Positions 33,280-42,357 are shown, counted from the stretch's first letter. The stretch: 50,566 bases of DNA from Flavobacteriales bacterium UBA5422 (GCA_002409405.1 DHNG01000043.1:51532-102097); one strand, 5' to 3'. The notes: generated from the letters alone by a model not told the origin. A program made the numbers and translations.

Positions 33280-33312
33280 AATGTCCGAATCAAATTGATC
33301 CGGGCATTTTTT
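33280..33312 (+). terminator. Terminator after tonB copy 2
   Basis: AATGTCCG...CGGGCATT with inner ATCAA/TTGAT and T6. A diverged copy of the hairpin at 32216-32248, including the following TATTCCTTAA. Confidence 0.88.
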
Positions 33313-33451
33313 ATTCCTTAAGAAGCGAGCTGTTTAGCAGATCGAATTCCAGTTATGACGGTAGAATCAATAGGTCACTTACTTCCGTCGTTCTTCCTGT
33401 TTTCTATAACTGAATGATTTAACTTAGATATGAACCTTTAAAATTCGCGTT

Positions 33452-34333
33452 ATGGAAATTATCATTTTAATTACAGCCTTCGTATTAGCAGTTTCATTGT
33501 ACGATTTTTTTACCTCCCGCAGCTGGCAGCAGGTAACTTCCTCTTCCCGGAATGATGTTGTGTTTAATGAAAGAAATAAGGAATATGGCGCCTATCGGAT
33601 CAGAAGAGAGTACGACCGGAACTTGTTGTTTATCCTGTTAGGAGTTGCCGGATCTATAGCAATTGCTTACGGTTCGATGATGTACTATTATTCACTTCGG
33701 GAAGATGCTGAAACACTTCCTCCTATTGACCCGACTGTAACAACGATCGTTCCTCCGCCAATGATTGAGATTGAACTGGAAATTGAGCCGGTTACAGATG
33801 ACGGAGCTTCAGCTACTCAAGCTACAAATACAACAGAATACATTAATCCTGTTGTTGTAGATGATGTAGTAACAACCGTAACACTAACTCAGGATCAGCT
33901 GGAAGGAACGCAAGTTTCCACTTCAACATCAACAAATGGCAATGAGTTTGGTACCACAACAGGTAGTGAAATTACAGGGACAGGAAGCGGAACAGGTGAT
34001 GATGAAACAGGAGATCCGGAGATTTGGGTAGAGCGGGAAGCAATGTTTCCCGGAGGTTATACTGCAATGGCAAAATACATTGGGAACAACATAAAGTATC
34101 CTGAATTGGCGTTAATTGGTGGAATCGAAGGGAAAGTGACCTTGCGATTTGTCGTTGGAAAAGACGGTAGCATTGAAAATGTAACAGTTGCAAGAGGAGT
34201 TCCCGGTTGCCCTGAATGTGATAAAGAAGCAATCAGAGTTGTAAAAGGAATGCCAAAATGGGAACCTGCAATGAATAAGAATAAAATAGTCAGAAGTTAC
34301 TTCAATTTACCAATTACTTTTAAGATAAAGTAA
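33452..34333 (+). CDS. tonB: Energy transducer TonB, copy 3
   Basis: The third tandem copy, 293 residues, is closest to copy 2 at the N-terminus (SLYDFFTSRSWQQVTSSSRN). The TonB_C domain covers about 200-293 (AMFPGGYTAMAKYIGNNIK, GCPECDKEAIRVVKGMPKW). The linker is acidic and rich in Thr, Ser and Gly (for example TSTSTNGNEFGTTTGSE), not proline-rich, so it may be less stiff than in copy 1. Its upstream region (33313-33451) is homologous to that of copy 2, showing that gene and control region were duplicated together. Confidence 0.92.
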   Translation: MEIIILITAFVLAVSLYDFFTSRSWQQVTSSSRNDVVFNERNKEYGAYRIRREYDRNLLFILLGVAGSIAIAYGSMMYYYSLREDAETLPPIDPTVTTIVPPPMIEIELEIEPVTDDGASATQATNTTEYINPVVVDDVVTTVTLTQDQLEGTQVSTSTSTNGNEFGTTTGSEITGTGSGTGDDETGDPEIWVEREAMFPGGYTAMAKYIGNNIKYPELALIGGIEGKVTLRFVVGKDGSIENVTVARGVPGCPECDKEAIRVVKGMPKWEPAMNKNKIVRSYFNLPITFKIK

Positions 34334-34347
34334 ATTCAGCTATCAGC

Positions 34348-34385
34348 AAAACACCCCGAATCGTATCTGATCCGGGGTGTTTTTG
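34348..34385. terminator. Terminator between tonB copy 3 and the ssb array
   Basis: AAAACACCCCG pairs with CGGGGTGTTTT around a loop with ATC/GAT. T runs on both strands suit the convergent transcripts. Confidence 0.88.
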
Positions 34386-34429
34386 TTGTAAAGGTAGGTT
34401 ATGTTAGGAATGGAAATAGTAACGGACAC

Positions 34430-34762
34430 CTACAAACCGAGGATATGTTTTACTTCTACTTCGGTAATTGTTCGTTTTACTCCTTGCGGGCTGAAATAGG
34501 ATCGGCTAATCAACCGTCCATGAATCGCTACGCGTTTACCTTTTTCACCAAACTGTTCGATAAAACCAGCAATATTTCCCCATGCAAAAGCTTTGTGCCA
34601 TTCTTTTCCTTCTCTGATTTTGCCATTGTTGGCGCGGTATTGTTTTTCTGTTGTGACATCAAACCGAACAACTTTGTTACCGTTTTCAAATTGCATAATG
34701 CGGTTGTCGGAGGCAATACTACCGATCAAGGTCACATGATTTCTAATAGTCGTCATAGCCAT
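34430..34762 (-). CDS. Single-stranded DNA-binding protein (OB fold), paralogue 1 of 3
   Basis: A 110-residue SSB-type OB-fold protein. Seen: NHVTLIGSIASDNRIMQFENG, KVVRFDVTTEKQY, EWHKAFAWGNIAGFIEQF and GKRVAIHGRLISRSYF, the standard SSB signature with the conserved WH and W residues. It stops directly after the OB fold and lacks the acidic DDDIPF-type tail that recruits partners in replicative SSB, so it is more likely a specialised than the housekeeping protein. Its start is 4 bases after the stop of paralogue 2, indicating coupling. Confidence 0.88.
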   Translation of the reverse strand: MAMTTIRNHVTLIGSIASDNRIMQFENGNKVVRFDVTTEKQYRANNGKIREGKEWHKAFAWGNIAGFIEQFGEKGKRVAIHGRLISRSYFSPQGVKRTITEVEVKHILGL

Positions 34763-34766
34763 GGAG

Positions 34767-35078
34767 TTAAAGAATTACTAAGTCGTTGATTTCTACTTCG
34801 GATACGCATTTTCGCTGCCCGTTCGAATTGTAAAAACGAGTAATTAACTTCCCTTCTACTGCGAGTTCCATACCACAGGACCCTAATTCTTCCAGTACGC
34901 AAACCCATTTCCCCCAGGCAGTCATCCGGTGCCACTGTGTTTTTTTCTTTGATGCTCCTTCAGCTGTTAATACCATTTCATTGGTCGACATGGAAAATTT
35001 TGCAATGCGTTTTCCGTTTTCTAATTCTACAATTTTGGGTGTAGAACACATTTTCCCGATTAAATTTACGTGATTCAT
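34767..35078 (-). CDS. Single-stranded DNA-binding protein (OB fold), paralogue 2 of 3
   Basis: The most divergent of the three tandem SSB-like proteins, 103 residues. It begins MNHVNLIGKMCSTPKIVELENG and keeps QWHRMTAWGKW and ELAVEGKLITRFY. Like its neighbours it ends at the OB fold without an acidic tail. A strong hairpin lies just upstream of its start (35095-35120). It forms an operon with paralogue 1 and probably 3. Confidence 0.87.
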   Translation of the reverse strand: MNHVNLIGKMCSTPKIVELENGKRIAKFSMSTNEMVLTAEGASKKKTQWHRMTAWGKWVCVLEELGSCGMELAVEGKLITRFYNSNGQRKCVSEVEINDLVIL

Positions 35079-35094
35079 GACCTGTTTAGTTTAT

Positions 35095-35120
35095 GCGGGA
35101 AGATCCGGGGACCTTCCCGC
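35095..35120. promoter_or_regulatory. Strong hairpin between ssb paralogues 3 and 2
   Basis: GCGGGAAG (35095-35102) pairs with CTTCCCGC (35113-35120), with inner TCC/GGA. It starts 16 bases upstream of the paralogue 2 ATG. No T run follows on the minus strand, so it may stabilise RNA or affect translation rather than terminate. Confidence 0.55.
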
Positions 35121-35134
35121 AGGTTAGTTATTTT

Positions 35135-35479
35135 TTACTTATCTGATTTTGGACTGAGCACTAAAAATTCACTCATTTCAACATTCGTCGCATAGCGTTT
35201 CTCCCCTGCTTTCGTTTCAAAACTCCTGTTGACCAGTTTCCCTTCAACGACAACTTCCTGTCCTTTTGATAATAATCGCTTTACCAGGTCTGCTGTTTTT
35301 CCCCACGCATTGATGTTGTGCCATTGTGTGTCATCTACCCAGTTCCCGGATTTATCCTTGTATCCGGAATTAACGGCCAGTGAAAAACGTGCAAGCGCTC
35401 TTCCGTTTTCTGTTGTTACATACTCTGGTTGTGCTCCCAACCGTCCAATCAAACTGACTTTGTTTCTTAATGTGTTCAT
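35135..35479 (-). CDS. ssb: Single-stranded DNA-binding protein (OB fold), paralogue 3 of 3
   Basis: The copy closest to ordinary SSB, 114 residues from Met at 35479. Seen: MNTLRNKVSLIGRLGAQPEY, ALARFSLAVNSGY, DDTQWHNINAWGKTADLV and GQEVVVEGKLVNRSFETK. The frame is open 57 codons further upstream, but that stretch is not SSB-like and MNTLRNKVSLIG is the usual start. It ends LSPKSDK without the acidic partner-binding tip. First gene of the three-gene array. Confidence 0.9.
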   Translation of the reverse strand: MNTLRNKVSLIGRLGAQPEYVTTENGRALARFSLAVNSGYKDKSGNWVDDTQWHNINAWGKTADLVKRLLSKGQEVVVEGKLVNRSFETKAGEKRYATNVEMSEFLVLSPKSDK

Positions 35480-35761
35480 ACTGTAATTTTTAAAAAGTTT
35501 GAAAAATTTGTTTTTGTGATTTGATCTATTCCATCGAATCGACATTGCAAAGTTGAGGTGGTGTAAAAATTTTATCCGGTAATTAATTAATTTCTGTCGG
35601 TTAACATTCGTTTGTAACCGTTTGAAAACTTTTATAAATCTGATTACCAATGCTTTTGTTTGAATTTATTTTACAAAAAATTGAATGACTTTTTTTGATT
35701 TTTTTAAACGAATAATGCATCAAAAACTACTGATTTCATGTATTTTTAAAATCAAAAACAG

Positions 35762-36397
35762 ATGAAAAAACGATTGTTTAAATACGGTGCAATCCTCCTT
35801 TTACTCATCATCGGATTTACCATTTTTTGTAATTGGAAAATAGCCAGTGACACTAAAGCGTATGTGTTTGATGAAATCTCGGATGTTCCGGAACAGAAAA
35901 CAGGGATATTGCTGGGGACAAGTAAATTATTGAAAAATGGTAGTCCCAATCAATATTTTACCAACCGGATTGAAGCTGCTGTTCAGTTATTTGAGCAACA
36001 TAAAATTCAGTACATCATTGTTAGCGGAGATAATAGTAGTAAAGAATACAACGAGCCGAAAGATATGAAGGATGCCTTGATGGAGAGAGGTATTCCGGAA
36101 GATCGCATTATTTTGGATTATGCAGGATTTCGCACATTTGATTCGGTTATCCGCGCAAAAGAAATATTCGGACAAACAAAATACATCGTTATTTCTCAAA
36201 AATTTCACAATCAACGGGCGGTTTATATTGCCCGAAAAAACGGAATCGAAGCATATGGTTACAATGCTGAAGATGTAAAAAGCTATGGTGGATTTAAAAC
36301 AAAAGTACGGGAAGTACTTGCCCGAAATAAAGTGTTTATTGACCAGCTGATTGGTCAAAAACCTAAGTATTTAGGTGAAAAAATAGAAATCAGGTGA
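35762..36397 (+). CDS. SanA/DUF218-like membrane protein
   Basis: The 211-residue protein has one N-terminal membrane helix (about 8-26) and a DUF218 (SanA/YdcF) domain facing the periplasm. Seen: GILLGTSKLLKNGSPNQYFT, YIIVSGDNSSKEYNEP, DYAGFRTFDSVIRAKEIFG and IVISQKFHNQRAVYIARK. SanA in enterobacteria affects envelope permeability to vancomycin and detergents by an unknown mechanism. Single gene. Confidence 0.88.
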   Translation: MKKRLFKYGAILLLLIIGFTIFCNWKIASDTKAYVFDEISDVPEQKTGILLGTSKLLKNGSPNQYFTNRIEAAVQLFEQHKIQYIIVSGDNSSKEYNEPKDMKDALMERGIPEDRIILDYAGFRTFDSVIRAKEIFGQTKYIVISQKFHNQRAVYIARKNGIEAYGYNAEDVKSYGGFKTKVREVLARNKVFIDQLIGQKPKYLGEKIEIR

Positions 36398-36487
36398 TTC
36401 CGGATGGATTAACAAGTATCTTTTTTGAGTACGTTAGACTTGTTCATTTTTGAATAAAATTGGTCAACTGTTCATGTAATTTTTGAA

Positions 36488-36495
36488 TACATTTG
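36488..36495 (+). promoter_or_regulatory. -7 element TACATTTG upstream of the T9SS protein at 36566
   Basis: Exact TAnnTTTG match 70 bases before the start. The nearest TTG is 25 bases upstream, slightly too far. Two related TGTTCAT...TTTTTGAATA stretches lie in 36441-36490. Confidence 0.35.
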
Positions 36496-36565
36496 ATCAT
36501 TATAGGGAGATTACCTCAGCAAATCCGTCAGGTACGTTGATATACTCCGATTAACTACATAACTT

Positions 36566-37921
36566 ATGAAGATGAATAAAATTACTACTGTGGCCATTCT
36601 ATGGCTGTCTGCTGTACAAATGGGATTTTCTCAATGGAGTACGGTTTGTGGAACCGGAAATGGTTTTGTCACCAATTTTGAAGTGTATGATGATGAATTG
36701 TATGCAACCGGATTTTTTACATCCCTGTGCGGTTCCCCTCAGAATCACCTGGCCAAATTTGACGGAACTTCCTGGAGTGCGGTTGGAACAGGGCATCCGA
36801 CGGCTGGACATCAGCTAAAAGTCATCGACAATGACCTATACTTTGTGGCATATCAACCGGCTATTGATTCCAATTGGGTCTATCAATGGAACGGAACAGG
36901 TATGGATAAAGTAGGAGAAGGTGTTTACCTTACAACAGCTGTTACAGGTTTTTCACAAACAGCCAATTTGTACGGACTCTTGAAATACGGTGGGAACATC
37001 ATTGCATGTGGTGAATTTGACCGGGTAGGGACAAAAACAATTTCCGGAATTATGCAATGGGACGGTACCGAATGGAATGGATTGGGAAGTGGTCTGTCGG
37101 GCTCATTAGGTGGAGCACCCGTAATGTATCCACACGATATGTGTACGTTTGGAAACGATTTGATCGTTGGTGGAAACTTTTTGCAGGCCGGTGGAATAAC
37201 CGTAAACGGTATCGCCAGATGGAACGGAACACAATGGCAAAGTCTGGGAGACGGATTTGACGGGACTGTATACGGAGTGTGTGAGTTCAATGGCGAGTTA
37301 TATGCAACCGGAGGATTTTCAGCAAGTGGAACTACATCCTTGAAAAACATCGCGAAATGGGATGGAAGCGCTTGGGTTGATCCGGGATTTCATATGTATT
37401 ATCAAAATCCGGGATACTATTCATTTGGACATACCCTGAAAGTAATGAATGGGAAATTATATGTTGCAGGAGGATTTGACCGGGTTGAAATGGGGCCAAC
37501 AACACGTCAATGTCAGGCAATTTTCACATACGACGGAACAGGAATAGACACATTATCTGGAGGAGTTGCAGGAAAAGAGATTGAAGGAATTGCCTGGTAT
37601 GATGGAGAATTATATGCTGGAGGTGGAATGAATAATTCCAATAGTTTCATTGCAAAATACAGCAATACGGTGGGGCTTGAAAGTCTGGAAAATATACAAC
37701 TCACAGTTCGGCCGAATCCTTCAGTAGACGGAACTTTTCTTTTAAATTCCGGGGAACGAATAAATAAAATTGTTGTGGTAAATAATCTGGGGCAGTTGAT
37801 TCAAACAGTAGAGCCGAATGAAAAGGAATATCAATTGAAATTGACCGAAAACGGATGGTATCACATCGTTATTTCTCTGGAAACGAAAGTTATTCATCAA
37901 TCAGTTAGTGTAATTAGGTAA
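36566..37921 (+). CDS. T9SS-exported propeller-like surface protein
   Basis: A 451-residue exported protein. Signal peptide about 1-22 (MGFSQ). The body (about 25-370) has repeated units of the form 'LAKFDGTSWSAVG', 'IMQWDGTEWNGLG', 'IARWNGTQWQSLG', 'IAKWDGSAWVDPG', typical of Kelch-like or delta-60-type propeller repeats. A type A T9SS sorting domain covers about 375-451 (LTVRPNPSVDGTFLL, ending VIHQSVSVIR). Probably anchored at or released from the cell surface. Start could be Met3. A strong terminator follows. Confidence 0.85.
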   Translation: MKMNKITTVAILWLSAVQMGFSQWSTVCGTGNGFVTNFEVYDDELYATGFFTSLCGSPQNHLAKFDGTSWSAVGTGHPTAGHQLKVIDNDLYFVAYQPAIDSNWVYQWNGTGMDKVGEGVYLTTAVTGFSQTANLYGLLKYGGNIIACGEFDRVGTKTISGIMQWDGTEWNGLGSGLSGSLGGAPVMYPHDMCTFGNDLIVGGNFLQAGGITVNGIARWNGTQWQSLGDGFDGTVYGVCEFNGELYATGGFSASGTTSLKNIAKWDGSAWVDPGFHMYYQNPGYYSFGHTLKVMNGKLYVAGGFDRVEMGPTTRQCQAIFTYDGTGIDTLSGGVAGKEIEGIAWYDGELYAGGGMNNSNSFIAKYSNTVGLESLENIQLTVRPNPSVDGTFLLNSGERINKIVVVNNLGQLIQTVEPNEKEYQLKLTENGWYHIVISLETKVIHQSVSVIR

Positions 37922-37940
37922 TACAAAAACAAATGGAAAC

Positions 37941-37973
37941 AAAAAAGCGTATCAAAAATGATACGCTTTTTTT
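37941..37973. terminator. Bidirectional terminator
   Basis: GCGTATC and GATACGC form a perfect stem with a six-base loop, flanked by A6 and T7. Serves both convergent genes. Confidence 0.92.
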
Positions 37974-37992
37974 ATGACAGTTCTATTGAATG

Positions 37993-38472
37993 TTAAAAAG
38001 GAAATCCTCCGAAATCCAGATCTCTGAGAGGAATTTCTCGTGTTTCGTCGATCTTTTTTGATGCAGGGAAAATAGATACTTTTCCTTTCACTTTTCCTAC
38101 AATGCGCACAGTTGCTGTTTTTCTGAGTGCTCCTGCCAATAGTTTGGGTAACGCTCCCTGAAGTACTTCAGCCGTTACAGGAACAGCAACCGTCGATTCG
38201 GAACGTTTGACAATTTTGATGCGTTCATCCAGTTTGATAATCCCGACATGACTGTCATTGATGTACAAATCAAAAACAGATGGCTTGATCTTTAAATTGT
38301 ACCCGTTGGGATTGTTCAGAATTGCATCAAAGCTGACAGAAAGATTTCTACCTTCAATTTTTTTCAACTGAAAATTTTGCGCCTCTTTGAATTCAACGTT
38401 TTCGTATGAGCAAGCGCTGACGACAAAAAGGAGCATCAGCAGATATCCCCACTTTTTAATCAGGTATGTCAT
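37993..38472 (-). CDS. LEA type 2-like lipoprotein
   Basis: A 159-residue lipoprotein with its lipobox at VVSAC (about 17-21). The mature part resembles the LEA_2/WHy fold: FDAILNNPNGYNLKIKPSVFDLYINDSHVG, then alternating strands such as STVAVPVTAEV. Its function in bacteria is poorly known, possibly envelope stress. Its start overlaps the stop of the M20 peptidase by four bases (ATGA), so they are coupled. Confidence 0.8.
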   Translation of the reverse strand: MTYLIKKWGYLLMLLFVVSACSYENVEFKEAQNFQLKKIEGRNLSVSFDAILNNPNGYNLKIKPSVFDLYINDSHVGIIKLDERIKIVKRSESTVAVPVTAEVLQGALPKLLAGALRKTATVRIVGKVKGKVSIFPASKKIDETREIPLRDLDFGGFPF

Positions 38473-39857
38473 TTGTTCAGTTCGGTAAAATGTTTGTAGA
38501 AAAACGGGATTGTCTCAATTCCCTTAAAGTAATTAAACACGCCATAATGTTCATTCGGAGAGTGAATTGCATCACTGTCCAGACCAAATCCCATCATGAT
38601 TGTTTTCAAACCTAGTACCTTCTCAAACATCGCTACAATTGGAATACTTCCACCACTTCGTACAGGAATCGGTTTTTTACCGAATGTTTGTTCGTATGCC
38701 AGACTTGCCGCTTTATATCCGATAGAGTCAATCGGTGTTACAGATGCTTCACCACCATGATGCGGGTGAACAGCTACACGAACACTTGCAGGAGCAATGG
38801 ATTCAAAGTGATTTTTAAACAATGTAGTGATTTCGTCCGGATTTTGATCGGGAACCAACCGCATTGAAATTTTCGCGAATGCTTTGGATGCAATCACTGT
38901 TTTTGCACCTTCACCGGTATAACCTCCCCAGATTCCGTTCACATCCAATGTCGGGCGAATGGAACCTCTTTCCGGTGTCGAATACCCCTTTTCTCCATGT
39001 ACTTCACGAATATCCAATGCCTTGCAATATTTTTCCAGAGAGAATGGTGCTTTGGCCATTTCTGCGCGTTCTTCGTCAGAAAGTTCAACTACTTTGTCGT
39101 AGAATCCCGGAATAGTGATGCGATTGTTTTCATCGTGTAATGAAGCAATCATTTGTGTAAGAATGTTGATCGGATTGGCAACGCATCCTCCGTACAATCC
39201 TGAATGCAAATCACGGTTCGGTCCGGTAACTTCCACTTCCACATAGCTCAATCCACGAAGTCCTGTTGTGATAGAAGGAACATCATTGGCAAGCATTCCG
39301 GTATCGGAAACAAGAATAATGTCTGCTTTTAATTTTTCTACATTTTCCTTGACGAAAATCGCCAGGTTCGGACTTCCTACTTCTTCTTCCCCTTCAATCA
39401 TAAATTTCACATTACAAGGAAGTTCATTCGAAGCAATCATTGCCTCAACAGCTTTCACGTGCATGTACATCTGTCCTTTGTCATCACATGCTCCGCGTGC
39501 AAAAATAGCTCCTTCCGGATGAATGTCAGTTTTCTTAATAACGGGTTCAAAGGGAGGACTTGTCCACAACTCCAACGGATCAGCAGGTTGTACATCGTAA
39601 TGTCCGTATACCAGTACTGTCGGTAAAGCAGGATCAATGATCTGTTCACCATAAACGATCGGGTAACCTGCCGTTTGGCAAATTTCGACAGTTTTGATAC
39701 CGATACTTTTTAATTTATCAGCGATCACATCTGCCGTTTTGTGTACATGTTCGCTATATGCTTTGTCTGCTGAAATGGAAGGGATTCTCAATAAATCCAC
39801 TAATTCTTCCAGAAAGCGGTCTCTGTTTGATTGAATGAAAGACTGTGTTTGATTCAT
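38469..39857 (-). CDS. M20-family dipeptidase / metallopeptidase
   Basis: A 462-residue cytoplasmic zinc peptidase of the M20 (CNDP/PepV-like) group. Metal-site motifs: VYGHYDVQPAD with the first His, GACDDKGQMYMH, MIEGEEEVGSPN with the catalytic Glu pair, the mid-protein VTGPNRDLHSGLYGG, and a final His in HSPNEHYGVF. It probably hydrolyses dipeptides. Cotranscribed with the LEA-like lipoprotein. Confidence 0.92.
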   Translation of the reverse strand: MNQTQSFIQSNRDRFLEELVDLLRIPSISADKAYSEHVHKTADVIADKLKSIGIKTVEICQTAGYPIVYGEQIIDPALPTVLVYGHYDVQPADPLELWTSPPFEPVIKKTDIHPEGAIFARGACDDKGQMYMHVKAVEAMIASNELPCNVKFMIEGEEEVGSPNLAIFVKENVEKLKADIILVSDTGMLANDVPSITTGLRGLSYVEVEVTGPNRDLHSGLYGGCVANPINILTQMIASLHDENNRITIPGFYDKVVELSDEERAEMAKAPFSLEKYCKALDIREVHGEKGYSTPERGSIRPTLDVNGIWGGYTGEGAKTVIASKAFAKISMRLVPDQNPDEITTLFKNHFESIAPASVRVAVHPHHGGEASVTPIDSIGYKAASLAYEQTFGKKPIPVRSGGSIPIVAMFEKVLGLKTIMMGFGLDSDAIHSPNEHYGVFNYFKGIETIPFFYKHFTELNK

Positions 39858-39913
39858 GGTATTTTATTTTTAGCAAAAGTGGTCATTTTCTATGAAAATT
39901 AAAAGAAAGTCGC

Positions 39914-39921
39914 TATTTTTG
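39914..39921 (+). promoter_or_regulatory. -7 element TATTTTTG upstream of the T9SS type B protein
   Basis: TAnnTTTG match 91 bases before the ATG at 40013. No clear -33 element. Confidence 0.3.
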
Positions 39922-40012
39922 AAAAGCACCTCATTGATCGCGCAACCTTTACTTAAAAAAATAAGTCTTAATTAACAGACTAAACACTTTTTTAACATAA
40001 AGGGATACGATT

Positions 40013-42280
40013 ATGATAAAATTTATTACCAGAATTACAACGATCGGACTCGCATTATTCTATTCATTTGCAGTCAACGCACAAGCAACCATTACATACC
40101 AAAACACAATGAACCCGAACGATTTGGTTCAGAATGTACTATTGGGATTTGGTGTAACAGCTTCCAACGTCACATTTAATAATGATCCCGGAACGATGAT
40201 GCAAGGAAATGCAAGAAGTTTTACTGCCACTAACTTTCCTTATTCGCAAGGAGTATATATTCGTACTTTAGGCGGAGACGATGTATCATCAGATCCTGAT
40301 TTGAATGCAATCAGCACAAATGTTGTCACAAACGGAGGTATTTTAGAATTTGATTTTGTTGCAGCCGGAAACAACCTCTCTTTTAATTACATGTTTGCTT
40401 CAGAAGAGTATCCTGATTATGTTTGTTCAGAATTTAATGATGTATTTGGGTTCTTTATCTCAGGACCGGGAATAAACGGACCTTATTCGAACAATGCTGA
40501 GAATATAGCATTGATTCCGAACACAAATATCCCCGTTGCAATTAATACGGTAAATTCAGGAACTCCCGGAATGTTTGGCGATGCATTTGATTGCGCTGCC
40601 CAAGATCCGAACTGGCTGTCCAATTCCGTTTATTATACAACACAATATGCTCCTTATAGCGGACAAGGATACAACGGAGGAACCGTTAGTTTGCCGTCTG
40701 AAGTAACACTTCAGTGTGGGGAAACGTACCACATTAAAATAGCTGTTGCAAATGTCGGTGATGGAGCTTTAGACTCAGGAGTATACTTAGAAGCGAATTC
40801 ATTTGTGTCAGATGCCGTGCAGGTAGTTGTGGCTACAGTTACCGGAGACACAACTGTTTTTGAAGGATGTACAGATGCAAGTATTTACTTCATTCGTCCG
40901 CAAAGTCAGATCAATGATACCTTAACAATTGATTACACAATCGGAGGAACGGCAACAATGGGAACGGACTACAACAATCTCCAGAACCCGATTACGTTCC
41001 TTCCGGGACAAGACACAATCATTGTTACAATTACTCCGATTGCGGACGGAATTCCTGATAACAACGAAACAATTACAATTACAGCGCAAATTATTAACGC
41101 GTGTGGAGATACAATAACTTCTACTGGTACATTGGTAATCCTTGATTCCGTAGATTTAACGCTGACATATACCAACCCGACGGTCTTCTGTATCAACGAT
41201 TCTGTACCCGTCACGGTCACAGCCTCGGGGGGATTTGCTCCTTATACCTACACCTGGTCCAATGGTGATGTCGGAGATACCGCTTATCTGGCTACGGTCG
41301 ATTCTGTACAGGGAACAATTGAATATTATGTCACAGCAACAGATGGCTGCGGATACACAGGAACAGATACCGTATTAGTCACTGTGGATCAGAGATTATT
41401 TATCGATTCCATTACCTCGACCCCTGCGACATGTTTGCCGATTGGTACCGTCGCCACCCAGACATTTCCGTATGGCGCTCATTTGCAAAACCCGGGCAAT
41501 CCTTCTTCTTTCAACCTGACATTTGACTGGACCTATGAACACGATACCACATTTACATTCCCGAATCAAAGTTCACTGAATAATTTATCCGGTGGCTGGT
41601 ATTACCTGGAATTGACCGATAACGTAATTGGTTGTACGGTAAATGACAGTGTATTTGTCGATGTTGTTGACGTACCTTTTGCGTCTCTCACTGCTGAACC
41701 GGGAGCAGGTTGTACTCCTTTGGAAGTTACCTTTTCTAACTCCAGCCAAAACTCAAACCAGTATTTCTGGGATTTTGGAAATGGAAACGGAACAGTAACA
41801 AATGACCTGAGTTCGGTCAACCAAACATTCGATGCGACTTCAGTGGTGCAATTGGTTGCCTCTAATGGAGATGTAAACTGTAATGATACGACAACGATTC
41901 TTGTAGAAATAGTTACATGTGGTTGTACAGACCCGATAGCAGTCAACTATAACATGGCGGCAGTAATTGATGATGGTTCCTGCATTTATCCGAATCCTAC
42001 CGTGACAGCGCCAAACGTTATCACTTTAAACGGGGACAATGTGAACGATGTATTTTTCCTGACAACAGAATACGCGGCTTCCATTGAATTAATTATTGTT
42101 GACCGCTGGGGGAACGTTGTGTATAGCGGAGTAGGAAATCAAGCAACACCACCAACCTGGAACGGGCGAAATACATCCGGAGATATGGTGAGTGATGGTG
42201 TTTATTTTTACAAATATACAATCGGAGGAATACTGGGAGAAGTGTTGGAAGGACACGGCTTTGTTACAGTTGTTAAATAA
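40013..42280 (+). CDS. T9SS type B cargo with choice-of-anchor L and PKD-like domains
   Basis: A 755-residue exported protein. Signal peptide about 1-24 (FAVNAQ). A 'choice-of-anchor L' domain spans about 30-260 (FDFVAAGNNLSFNYMFASEE, VFGFFISGPG, CGETYHIKIAVANVGDGALD). A Calx-beta-like segment (about 275-375, IGGTATMGTDYNNLQNPITF), a SprB/PKD-like repeat (about 380-455, SGGFAPYTYTWSNGDVGD) and a PKD domain (about 560-635, YFWDFGNGNGTV) follow. The C-terminus (about 665-755) is a type B gliding-motility sorting domain (VITLNGDNVNDVFFL, VDRWGNVVYSG, DGVYFYKYTIGG). Type B cargo often needs a PorP/SprF-like partner; none is next to it here. Confidence 0.9.
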   Translation: MIKFITRITTIGLALFYSFAVNAQATITYQNTMNPNDLVQNVLLGFGVTASNVTFNNDPGTMMQGNARSFTATNFPYSQGVYIRTLGGDDVSSDPDLNAISTNVVTNGGILEFDFVAAGNNLSFNYMFASEEYPDYVCSEFNDVFGFFISGPGINGPYSNNAENIALIPNTNIPVAINTVNSGTPGMFGDAFDCAAQDPNWLSNSVYYTTQYAPYSGQGYNGGTVSLPSEVTLQCGETYHIKIAVANVGDGALDSGVYLEANSFVSDAVQVVVATVTGDTTVFEGCTDASIYFIRPQSQINDTLTIDYTIGGTATMGTDYNNLQNPITFLPGQDTIIVTITPIADGIPDNNETITITAQIINACGDTITSTGTLVILDSVDLTLTYTNPTVFCINDSVPVTVTASGGFAPYTYTWSNGDVGDTAYLATVDSVQGTIEYYVTATDGCGYTGTDTVLVTVDQRLFIDSITSTPATCLPIGTVATQTFPYGAHLQNPGNPSSFNLTFDWTYEHDTTFTFPNQSSLNNLSGGWYYLELTDNVIGCTVNDSVFVDVVDVPFASLTAEPGAGCTPLEVTFSNSSQNSNQYFWDFGNGNGTVTNDLSSVNQTFDATSVVQLVASNGDVNCNDTTTILVEIVTCGCTDPIAVNYNMAAVIDDGSCIYPNPTVTAPNVITLNGDNVNDVFFLTTEYAASIELIIVDRWGNVVYSGVGNQATPPTWNGRNTSGDMVSDGVYFYKYTIGGILGEVLEGHGFVTVVK

Positions 42281-42303
42281 GATATTTATTCATCTATAAT
42301 TCA

Positions 42304-42335
42304 GAAACCAGGGGCATAAGACCTCTGGTTTTTTT
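42304..42335 (+). terminator. Terminator of the T9SS type B gene
   Basis: AAACCAG and CTGGTTT pair with inner GG/CC, followed by a T run. 24 bases past the stop. Confidence 0.88.
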
Positions 42336-42357
42336 ATTTTATGAAAACGGAATAATT

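Noticed and set aside
35480..35650. N-terminal extension of ssb paralogue 3 (57 codons)
   Set aside because: The extension is basic, low-complexity and unlike SSB. The standard SSB start is at 35479.
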